Positions 8,379-14,651 of a stretch of DNA of 64,000 nucleotides are shown piece by piece. How positions within the stretch are numbered: position 1 is the stretch's first letter; the number at the start of each line of letters is the position of its first letter. The notes beneath the pieces are model-generated. The model had not been told where the DNA came from. It did no database searches and saw nothing but the letters and a program-made list of their open reading frames with translations. The stretch lies in the NCBI RefSeq assembly GCF_014117445.1, contig NZ_CP059851.1, positions 2,833,501 to 2,897,500 on the forward strand. The letters run 5' to 3'. A program made the position numbers and the translations under genes. The DNA is from Sandaracinobacteroides saxicola. Lineage in GTDB: Bacteria; Pseudomonadota; Alphaproteobacteria; Sphingomonadales; Sphingomonadaceae.

Positions 8379-8434
8379 CCTCCCTTGGCAAAGCCGGAGG
8401 AGGTGGCACGAGCGCAGCGAGTGACGGAGGGGGC
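8379..8434. repeat. Palindromic repeat between convergent genes
   Basis: This element fills almost the whole gap between the YdeP-like stop (8377) and the toxin stop (8436). CCTCC/GGAGG flank a GGC-AAA-GCC triloop hairpin (8379-8400). A GAGCGCAGCGAG motif and a GGAGGGGGC tail follow. It is related to the copy inside the YdeP-like gene about 400 bp away. In this position it may also act as a transcription stop for both genes, although there is no T-run. Confidence 0.55.
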
Positions 8435-8435
8435 A

Positions 8436-8762
8436 CTACCCGGTCAGCAGCCGCCGGCTCAGCAGCGTCCGCATGTCCCGCCGTCCATCGGCGATCAGCA
8501 CCACGAAAACCACCTGGCCCTCAACCCGATAGATCAGCCGATAGGGGTGATGCAGCAACTGCCGATAGCGCCGGATGCCGAGCGTCAGCAATTCGGGCGG
8601 AAAGGCGCCCCGCTCCGGAAATTCCGCCAGCCGCTCGGCCAGCGCGCCGAGCGTTTCGATCAACCGATCAGCATCCTCCTCATCGCGCACCGAGGCCATC
8701 CAGTCCCGGATCGCCCGCAGATCGGCCTTGGCACCCGCGGTCAGCCGAACCTCGTGGCGCAT
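8436..8762 (-). CDS. RelE/ParE-family toxin
   Basis: A 108-residue toxin of a type II module. The N-terminus MRHEVRLTAGAKADLRAIRDW, the middle AERLAEFPERGAFP and the C-terminal RQLLHHPYRLIYRVEGQ-VFVVLIADGRRDM are classic for the ParE/RelE fold (mRNA interferase or gyrase inhibitor). The ATG at 8762 shares its A with the TGA stop of the antitoxin (TGATG), so the pair is translated as a unit. An in-frame upstream start would extend it into the antitoxin gene and is unlikely. Which of the two toxin activities it has cannot be decided here. Confidence 0.85.
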   Translation of the reverse strand: MRHEVRLTAGAKADLRAIRDWMASVRDEEDADRLIETLGALAERLAEFPERGAFPPELLTLGIRRYRQLLHHPYRLIYRVEGQVVFVVLIADGRRDMRTLLSRRLLTG

Positions 8763-9019
8763 CAGCGCGCCAATTCCGCCAATGCCTCCGCCAGCGGCTG
8801 CGTCCGCCCCGCCTCGATATCCTGCTCGCCCAGCGCGAGCAGCTTCAGCAACGCCAGAGTCTCCTGCGTTTCTTCCCAACTGCGGATGTCCTGCACCACC
8901 GCCCGCGCCTCGCCATTCTGCGTCACAATCAACGGCTCCCGATCCTCCGCCAGCCGTTTCAGCAATGTCGCGGCATCAGCCTTCAACCGGCTGATCGGCG
9001 TCACTTGGGAACTCAGCAT
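8762..9019 (-). CDS. Phd/YefM-family antitoxin
   Basis: An 85-residue antitoxin. The N-terminal half (SQVTPISRLKADAATLLKRL, then EPLIVTQNGEARAVVQ) is the Phd/YefM DNA-binding fold. The C-terminal half, rich in Leu/Ala/Glu, should wrap the toxin. The start at 9019 is fixed by a perfect GGAGG placed seven bases upstream. The gene precedes the toxin and shares one base with it, the usual order. It very likely represses its own promoter through the inverted repeat just upstream. Confidence 0.85.
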   Translation of the reverse strand: MLSSQVTPISRLKADAATLLKRLAEDREPLIVTQNGEARAVVQDIRSWEETQETLALLKLLALGEQDIEAGRTQPLAEALAELAR

Positions 9020-9040
9020 TAACAACCTCCACCGAACCTT

Positions 9041-9079
9041 ATTCGAACCGAATATAGATCGACCCGAACAGGCCCGCAA
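9041..9079 (-). promoter_or_regulatory. Promoter and operator of the toxin-antitoxin operon
   Basis: On the minus strand TTGCGG (9074-9079) and TATATT (9051-9056) are 17 bases apart, a near-ideal sigma-70 promoter. An inverted repeat ATTCG-AAC-CGAAT (9041-9053) overlaps the end of the -10 box, and the hexamer GGTTCG occurs twice downstream of it. This is where a Phd-type antitoxin would bind to shut off its own transcription. Confidence 0.65.
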
Positions 9080-9227
9080 TAACGCAAATGCTCAGGCACC
9101 CTCCCTCACCGGCTCCACCGATCCCCTCAGCAAGGCCTCGGCGTTCAACTCGGCGGCCGCGTCCATCGAATCGCAGGATGGGCCGTGTTGTGCCGATATC
9201 CAAATGTTGGCCAAACGCGCTTGAAAG

Positions 9228-9252
9228 CCGGTGAGCGAAGAGCACTCACCGG
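9228..9252. terminator. Hairpin, possible terminator
   Basis: CCGGTGAG/CTCACCGG pairs perfectly around a 9-nt loop. On the plus strand it is followed after four bases by TTTT; on the minus strand by CTTTC. It lies downstream of the small orphan gene at 9315-9692 and upstream of the toxin-antitoxin promoter, so it probably ends the former's transcript. The T-run is short. No gene is supported between 9080 and 9314. Confidence 0.4.
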
Positions 9253-9314
9253 GCGATTTTATTGAGGGAGCTGACTGTTTGTCTTTGTTCAAATGGTTGG
9301 GAGTATCTGCGAAT

Positions 9315-9692
9315 CTACTCGTCTCTAACCGGCATGGTTTTCAAAGCATTTCGGGCGCTTTCCCTTACAGCATCCCACCGAGGATCAGAATGCAAAGCAC
9401 CACGTCGCCAGAAGTCAGCATTTTGCCTTCCGCTCCAAAGATCCAAGACCATGTCTAACCCCCTGAGTGCCTCAGCCTGTTCGGCAGACAGCTCGCCTGC
9501 AGCAACCATATGCTCAACTGCGATGTAATAATCATTAAACTCAAGGGCTAGTTCATCGCAATTATATTCCGACCTAGCTTTGTCTGCTGTGTCCGGAAAC
9601 AGTGTTTTTTGCAGATATAAATCCTGCTCGGCTGCCGCCGCTGCAAGGCGAGCAGTAGCAGATCTTAATTGGGAATACCGCGTAGCCACCAT
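9315..9692 (-). CDS. Hypothetical protein, AT-richer
   Basis: A 125-residue protein I do not recognise. It looks all-helical and acidic (RSATARLAAAAAEQDLYLQK, EYNCDELALEFNDYYIAVEH, AGELSAEQAEALRGLDMVL) with no membrane segment, signal or catalytic motif. Codon use is less GC-biased than in its neighbours, which suggests recent arrival. It stands alone between the toxin-antitoxin pair and the hydroxylase gene. No clear ribosome binding site precedes the ATG at 9692, so the start is uncertain. It could be an immunity or accessory gene of a small mobile segment, but nothing proves that. Confidence 0.55.
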   Translation of the reverse strand: MVATRYSQLRSATARLAAAAAEQDLYLQKTLFPDTADKARSEYNCDELALEFNDYYIAVEHMVAAGELSAEQAEALRGLDMVLDLWSGRQNADFWRRGALHSDPRWDAVRESARNALKTMPVRDE

Positions 9693-9796
9693 CTGATGGT
9701 ATCATAACATCGTTGCTTCAACCAGTTTGTATGTGACAGCTTAGAGGGATCGGAACTGCCCGCTCGCCGACAACCTCCAAGTCAGAAACTGACCCC

Positions 9797-10594
9797 TCAC
9801 GCCGCCACCACCACCCCAACCCGCCGCCCCGTCCGCGCCGTCACCTCGCGGAAGATGGCGCGATAGTTCGGATGCTCCGTCCCCATCGCCCGGTCCCACC
9901 AGGTGAAATACAGCCCGAAATTGCTATTGAACCCGCCATTGTGGTGCAAATCATGGTGCGTCGTCGTGGCGAACAGGCCCCAGAACCAGTGGTCGGCGAA
10001 CCCCTGCGGCAGCAGCTCGATGCCGCAATGGCCCCACACGTTGCGGATGATCATCACCCCCAGGAACATGAACAGCGCGATGAAGGGCGTGGGGATCAGC
10101 AGCACCCACAGCGTCACGAACAGCGCCTCCACCGCCGCCTCGGTCATGTTGAAGGCATAGGCGGCGAACGGCGTCGGCGTCACGCTGCGGTGGTGCAGCC
10201 GGTGAAAGGCCTTGAACAGGCGGCGGTCGTGCATCGCCCGGTGCACCCAGTAAAACCAGCTGTCGTGCGCCACCAGCAGCGCCAGCACGAACAGCGCCAC
10301 CACCGGCCAGCCGGGAGTCGCCACCGGCGGCTTGCCGAACGCCACCATCACCGCCGGCGTGGCGACCGCCGCATACACCAGCAGGCTGCGCGCCGAGGCC
10401 GCAATCTCGCGCCGGTAATCCGCCCACCCCGCCGTGCGCGCCTGCAACACCCGCACCCGCCACGGCGTGCGCCGCACCAGCCACACCACCGCCGCCATCA
10501 GCAGCGTGGCCACCACATAGCGCCCGCCATCGAAGATCAGCGTGCCACGAAAACTGTGCAGGAAACTGGGAATCAGCGTGTCGAACGGGTCCAT
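9797..10594 (-). CDS. Fatty acid hydroxylase / sterol desaturase family membrane protein
   Basis: A 265-residue integral membrane di-iron oxygenase of the fatty acid hydroxylase superfamily. The histidine clusters that bind the di-iron site are present: HDSWFYWVHRAMH, HRLHHRSVTP, and near the C-terminus THHDLHH. Four hydrophobic segments surround them. The reaction (hydroxylation or desaturation of a lipid or carotenoid-like substrate) cannot be specified. The start at 10594 is supported by GGAG eight bases upstream; an ATG further upstream would add an unlikely Arg/Gly-rich leader. It follows the membrane-anchored AraC regulator by about 100 bp on the same strand and may be its target or an operon member. 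Confidence 0.85.
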   Translation of the reverse strand: MDPFDTLIPSFLHSFRGTLIFDGGRYVVATLLMAAVVWLVRRTPWRVRVLQARTAGWADYRREIAASARSLLVYAAVATPAVMVAFGKPPVATPGWPVVALFVLALLVAHDSWFYWVHRAMHDRRLFKAFHRLHHRSVTPTPFAAYAFNMTEAAVEALFVTLWVLLIPTPFIALFMFLGVMIIRNVWGHCGIELLPQGFADHWFWGLFATTTHHDLHHNGGFNSNFGLYFTWWDRAMGTEHPNYRAIFREVTARTGRRVGVVVAA

Positions 10595-10696
10595 GGCGGT
10601 TGCTCCATCAGGCGGTTGATGCAGCATCCCTGCCCCGTGCGCAGAACCCCGACTGCGCGGCTTCCCGGTTTCGACCGGTCGATTTCGACAATTCAA

Positions 10697-11725
10697 TCAC
10701 CCCCGCGCGCGAAACTCGCTCGGCGTGCAGCCTTCCGCCTCGCGGAAGGCCCGGTTGAATGGCGCCAGGCTGCCGAACCCCGCGTCCATCGCGATGGTCA
10801 GGATCGGCACCTCCCGCTGCGACGGGTCAGAGAGCGCCGCCCGCGCCTCCGCCAGCCGATAGCCGTTCAGCCAGGCGTTGAAATTGCGCGCCCCCAGCCC
10901 CTGGTTGATCGCCCGCCGCAGCCGATATTCCGGCACCCCCAGCGCGGCGGCCACGCTCGCCATCGTCACACCCTCGTTGCGCCACAGCAGCTCCCGCCGC
11001 ATCAGCGCGTCCAGCCGCGCCAACAGCGCGCTGTCATCCGCCACAACCGCCGGCTCGGCCGCGGGAGGCGGCGCCGCCAGCAGCGCCGGATCGCGCCACG
11101 CCAGCATCGCCGCAGAGAGCACCGCCACCAGCAGCAGCAGGCTGGCGGCGTTCATCACCCGCCACGCCACCGGCGCCGGCCAGCCATCCAGCGACAGCTC
11201 GCTCAGCACCACCCACAAAATCACCACGCCGATCGCGGAGACCAGCAGCAGCCGCATGCGCCGCCGCCCCTCCACCAGGTCCGCGTCGCGGCCGCGCAGC
11301 GCCGCCCACAGCCCCAGCGCCACCAGCAGCATCCCCAGCCCGTGCCACAGCACGCTGAAGACGTTGAACGGCGCCGGCGGCATCCAGGGGCAATAATTCG
11401 CCGACGCCCCGCCCACCATCAGCAGCGCCAGCACCGCGCCATGCCAGGGCCGCAGCCGGAAATCATCGTCGAACCAGCTCTGCGCGAACAGCCAGAACAG
11501 GCCCGGCGTCACCAGGCTGCCCAGATGGAAGGGCACCCGCCACCAGGCGTCCATCGCCTCGCCCGGCAGGCCGATCAGCACCACGTAACAGACGCCGCCC
11601 AGCGCCAGCGCCACCCCCAGCCGCGCCGTGGTGCCGCGCCCCCAGTCCCGCGCGAAATGCCAGGCGAGCAGCACCAGCAACGCGACCGCCGCCCCGCGCA
11701 GCGCCCCGTCCCAATAAAGCATCAT
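10697..11725 (-). CDS. Membrane-anchored AraC-family transcriptional regulator
   Basis: A 342-residue protein in two parts. Residues 1-215 hold about six or seven hydrophobic helices with short loops. Residues 235-342 are an AraC-type double helix-turn-helix (VTMASVAAALGVPEYRLRRAI, then ILTIAMDAGFGSLAPFNRAF and EGCTPSEFRARG). Such regulators sense something in or across the membrane and activate nearby genes. The ATG at 11725 overlaps the stop of the diheme cytochrome gene by four bases (ATGA), so it is part of that operon. The signal sensed is unknown; coupling to the cytochrome hints at a redox or envelope signal. Confidence 0.85.
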   Translation of the reverse strand: MMLYWDGALRGAAVALLVLLAWHFARDWGRGTTARLGVALALGGVCYVVLIGLPGEAMDAWWRVPFHLGSLVTPGLFWLFAQSWFDDDFRLRPWHGAVLALLMVGGASANYCPWMPPAPFNVFSVLWHGLGMLLVALGLWAALRGRDADLVEGRRRMRLLLVSAIGVVILWVVLSELSLDGWPAPVAWRVMNAASLLLLVAVLSAAMLAWRDPALLAAPPPAAEPAVVADDSALLARLDALMRRELLWRNEGVTMASVAAALGVPEYRLRRAINQGLGARNFNAWLNGYRLAEARAALSDPSQREVPILTIAMDAGFGSLAPFNRAFREAEGCTPSEFRARG

Positions 11726-12756
11726 TCGCTGCTCAGCCCGGCGATCCAGTCGCGGATCAGCGCCACCCCCGCCTCATGCACCACGCTCCGCCCCAGTTCC
11801 GGCATGGCGACCCCCGGCTCCACCGACTGCATCCGGTGCACCATGATGCTCGCCGCAGGATCGCCCGGCTTCACGTCGAAGCTCAGCCCGCCGCTCGCCT
11901 GCCCCGCCGCCACCGGCCGCTTGCCGATGCCCAGCGCCACCCGGTCCCGGTTTTCCCAATCCAGGAACAGCCCGCTGTTGCCCGCCGGCCCGCGGGCGTT
12001 GTGGCAATGGCCGCAATTGGCATCCAGATAGGCCCGCGCCCGCGCCGCCACCGGCGCCCTGCCGTCCCACGCCGGCACCCGCGGCACATCCGCCAGCGCC
12101 GGCATCCCCACCGGCTTCAGCCGCCGCAGCGTCGCGTCGTCCAGGTTGCGCGCCTTCGGCCCAATGGGGCCCAGCACGCCGTCCAGCGCATGGCAGCCCT
12201 TGCACTGGTTCATGTTCGGCACGGCGTAATCGATGGTTATCGCCTTTCCATCCACCATCGCCTCCACCGCCAGCCGCGCGCCCGCCTTCTTCAAGGCCGC
12301 ATCCCCGCCCTCCCACACATAGGGCAAGGCCACCCAGCCGCTCGCCTTCCGGATCAGCAACCGCGTCTCGATCGTGCGATAACCAGCGGCGCCCCTCCCT
12401 GAAGCCCCTCCCCCGCGTGCGGGGGCGGTGTCAGCCGCAGGCTGACGAAGGAGGGCCGTATATCCGAACGATTTCACCAGCACCGCACCCACCGGAAACG
12501 CCAGCACGCCGCTGTCCCGCCACCCCACCCGCGTGCCCGGCGGCAGCCACAGGAAGCGCGCCTTCTCCGCATGGTCGCTGAACAGCGGCGTGGTCGGTGC
12601 ATAGGGGATCAGCGCCGCATCCGGCCGGCCGTCGGCGTCGAACAGGCCATAGGCCGACAGTTTCGCCGCCGGCACATCCGCCAGCAGCGCCGCACCATTG
12701 ACCTGCGCAACGCCCGGCGCGGCCAGCCACAGCAGCGCGAGCAGCAGCGCCTTCAT
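11722..12756 (-). CDS. Diheme c-type cytochrome (SO2930 / HNE_0200 family)
   Basis: A 344-residue exported protein with an N-terminal signal (KALLLALLWLAAPGVAQ). Two heme c attachment motifs are visible, CKGCH near residue 177 and CGHCH near residue 243, plus conserved blocks LSAYGLFDADGRPDA, TPLFSDHAEKARFLWLPPG, ETRLLI-KASGWVALPYVWE and NSGLFLDWENRD. This is the SO2930/HNE_0200-type family, which regularly pairs with a beta-helix protein; the function of the pair is unknown. A Gly/Ala-rich stretch at about residues 100-122, just before YRTIETRLL, comes from an inserted palindromic repeat. The ATG at 12756 overlaps the upstream stop by four bases. Confidence 0.85.
   Translation of the reverse strand: MKALLLALLWLAAPGVAQVNGAALLADVPAAKLSAYGLFDADGRPDAALIPYAPTTPLFSDHAEKARFLWLPPGTRVGWRDSGVLAFPVGAVLVKSFGYTALLRQPAADTAPARGGGASGRGAAGYRTIETRLLIRKASGWVALPYVWEGGDAALKKAGARLAVEAMVDGKAITIDYAVPNMNQCKGCHALDGVLGPIGPKARNLDDATLRRLKPVGMPALADVPRVPAWDGRAPVAARARAYLDANCGHCHNARGPAGNSGLFLDWENRDRVALGIGKRPVAAGQASGGLSFDVKPGDPAASIMVHRMQSVEPGVAMPELGRSVVHEAGVALIRDWIAGLSSE
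12391..12456. repeat. Palindromic repeat inserted in frame inside the diheme cytochrome gene
   Basis: Outer inverted repeats CCCTCC (12393-12398) and GGAGGG (12450-12455) enclose two inner palindromes. CCCCCGC-GT-GCGGGGG spans 12410-12425. GTCAGCC-GCA-GGCTGAC spans 12430-12446 and is a perfect 7-bp stem with a GCA triloop. The cytochrome reading frame passes through and gains about 22 residues. The architecture (CTCC-rich outer arms, GCA triloop) resembles the repeats at 7970-8030 and 8379-8434. Confidence 0.6.
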
Positions 12757-13967
12757 CGCGTCGCGCGCAGTTCCACCGCCACCGGCGCCGGCTCGGGCGG
12801 CAGGCCGGCCGCCCGCAACTGCACCGGCGCCGGCCGGGCCGCCGCCATGTCGGCCGTCGCGCTCGGCAGGTTCAGCGTCAGCGCCGGCACATCGGAGCCG
12901 ATCCGCACCACCTCCGTCACCGGCTTCCCATCCACCAGATAGGTTTGCGCCCCATCCCACAGCAGCGGTGGCAGCGTGCCCCCCACCGCCTTCGCCAGCT
13001 CGGCTCCGCCGGGAAAGGCCGGCGCGAAGCCGTTCCGCCGCAGCCGATTGCCGCGCACCACCACATCGCGCGGCAGCGGGTTGTAGCCGGCGCTGTCGAA
13101 CGGCTTTTTATAGGCCACGATCATCACCGCGGCGCTGCCATTGCCTGAAATTTCGTTGTCGAACACGTGAACGTTGCGGTTCGCCATCACCATCACGCCC
13201 GTTCCCGTCGGCACTTCGGCCACCACATTTCCCGGCGCGGCAAAGTTCGGCGTGTCATTGTCGCTGATGCGATTGCCGAACACGCGCGTGGAATGACCGC
13301 CCATCTGCGGCAGGTTCGGCAGGTCGAACACCAGGATCCCACCGGCATTTTTACGCACGACATTGTGCGCCACATCGGCGAACATGCTGTTCTCGATCTC
13401 GATCCCGGCGACATTATATTCGGCGATATTGTCTTGGACGATGATGTCGCGCGACTGCCCCACATAAATGCCCGCGTCGGACGCGCCGCGCACCGTCACC
13501 CGCTCAATGAGGATGTTGCGCGACGCCACCGGATACACGCCATAGCCACCATTGGTCGCCTTCGGTCCGTCCGGCCACTCGACCGTCACGTCATGGACAT
13601 GCACGCCGTTCACGCCTTTCCACTTGATGCCGTCGCCCTTGGCATCATGGATCGTCAGGTCGCGCACCACAGAGCCATCGGCGGTGATCAGCAGGCCCTC
13701 GGCGGCGCTTTTCTGCCCCTTGAAGGACAGGATCGTCTTCCCTTCCCCCACACCCGCCAGCGTCACATCCTTTACGTCCAGCGAAAGTCCGTCTGTGAAG
13801 GCATAGCGGCCCGCCGCGAGCAGCACCGTATCACCCGGCGCTGCCTCGATGAGCGCCGTCTGCACAGCCTCCGCCGCGCCCGGCCCCGGCGCCACCTGAA
13901 TCGTCTTCGCCTGCCCCGCGCCCGCCAGCAGCGCCGCCCACAGCACCAATGATCTGCCCGCCATCAT
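12753..13967 (-). CDS. Secreted parallel beta-helix repeat protein (partner of diheme cytochrome)
   Basis: About 404 residues with a signal peptide (LVLWAALLAGAGQAKT). The rest is a right-handed beta-helix. Turns repeat a pattern such as NGVHVHDVTVEW, RNILIERVTVRGASDAGIYVG, RDIIVQDNIAEYNVAGIEIENS and NVHVFDNEISGNGSAAVMI. The family is defined by constant pairing with the SO2930-type cytochrome encoded next, which it overlaps by four bases (ATGA). No pectate-lyase-like catalytic set is evident, so polysaccharide or copper-site roles are only guesses. Three ATGs stand in a row (13970, 13967, 13964); GGGAG at 13974-13978 best suits the middle one. Confidence 0.85.
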   Translation of the reverse strand: MMAGRSLVLWAALLAGAGQAKTIQVAPGPGAAEAVQTALIEAAPGDTVLLAAGRYAFTDGLSLDVKDVTLAGVGEGKTILSFKGQKSAAEGLLITADGSVVRDLTIHDAKGDGIKWKGVNGVHVHDVTVEWPDGPKATNGGYGVYPVASRNILIERVTVRGASDAGIYVGQSRDIIVQDNIAEYNVAGIEIENSMFADVAHNVVRKNAGGILVFDLPNLPQMGGHSTRVFGNRISDNDTPNFAAPGNVVAEVPTGTGVMVMANRNVHVFDNEISGNGSAAVMIVAYKKPFDSAGYNPLPRDVVVRGNRLRRNGFAPAFPGGAELAKAVGGTLPPLLWDGAQTYLVDGKPVTEVVRIGSDVPALTLNLPSATADMAAARPAPVQLRAAGLPPEPAPVAVELRATR

Positions 13968-14069
13968 CATCGTCTCCCAGGCTCAGTAGAACCGGAAAGC
14001 GGCGCCGGCGCAACGGCCCTTGCCGCGCGCCGCGTTGGCACCCGGGCGCGGCAATGCTATGCTTCACCC

Positions 14070-14651
14070 ATGAATGCGCCGTTCGCCCCGCCCGCGACGC
14101 ACCAGCGGCTGCCGCTGACCGTGGATGACCTGCGCCTGCTGCACGACCATGGCGCGTTCAACGGGATCGAGAATCGGGTTGAATTGATCGGTGGGGACAT
14201 TTTGCTGATGAATTCGATGCGCATGCCTCACGCCCACGCCGTCGGTGAATTGGGTTTCCGGCTGCGTCTGGCCATCGAGACGTTCGACCGATCTTTGCGG
14301 ATGCTCGCAGGCGTTACTCTTGCCTTTCCGCCGCACGACGCGCCCGAGCCCGACCTTGTTCTCACCTGCGCCGCCATCCGCCGCGACTATCTGCCGGGTG
14401 CCGAGGCGCTGCTGGTCGTGGAAGTCGCCGACAGCAGCGCCGACTTCGACCGCAACGGCAAGGCCGTGCTCTACGCCACCCATGGCGTCCCGGAATATTG
14501 GGTGATCGACCTCGCCGCCGGCGCCTTCCTCCAGCACGCCGACCCCAGCGATGGCCGCTTCGCCCGCGTCGAACAGCAGCCGCTCGCCGGCGAAGCCCGC
14601 GCCTGGACGCTCCCCGACCTGGCGATCAGCCTCGACGGCCTGGCCGCTTGA
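14070..14651 (+). CDS. Uma2-family (DUF820) putative endonuclease
   Basis: A 193-residue PD-(D/E)XK-fold protein of the Uma2 family. The restriction-like core is visible: EPDLVL near residue 92 supplies Asp, LLVVEVADSS near residue 115 supplies Glu, and DRNGKAVLYATHGVPEYWVIDL carries the Lys and the family signature. LIGGDILLMN near the start is also typical. The cellular role of these proteins is poorly known. The last 26 bases overlap, in the opposite orientation, the 3' end of rnr. Confidence 0.85.
   Translation: MNAPFAPPATHQRLPLTVDDLRLLHDHGAFNGIENRVELIGGDILLMNSMRMPHAHAVGELGFRLRLAIETFDRSLRMLAGVTLAFPPHDAPEPDLVLTCAAIRRDYLPGAEALLVVEVADSSADFDRNGKAVLYATHGVPEYWVIDLAAGAFLQHADPSDGRFARVEQQPLAGEARAWTLPDLAISLDGLAA

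Noticed and set aside
9092..9292. Small minus-strand frame containing TGFQARLANIWISAQHG
   Set aside because: It reads a little like protein, but it has no ribosome site, includes the hairpin at 9228-9252 and runs up to the toxin-antitoxin promoter. Not enough to call a gene; it may be a remnant.
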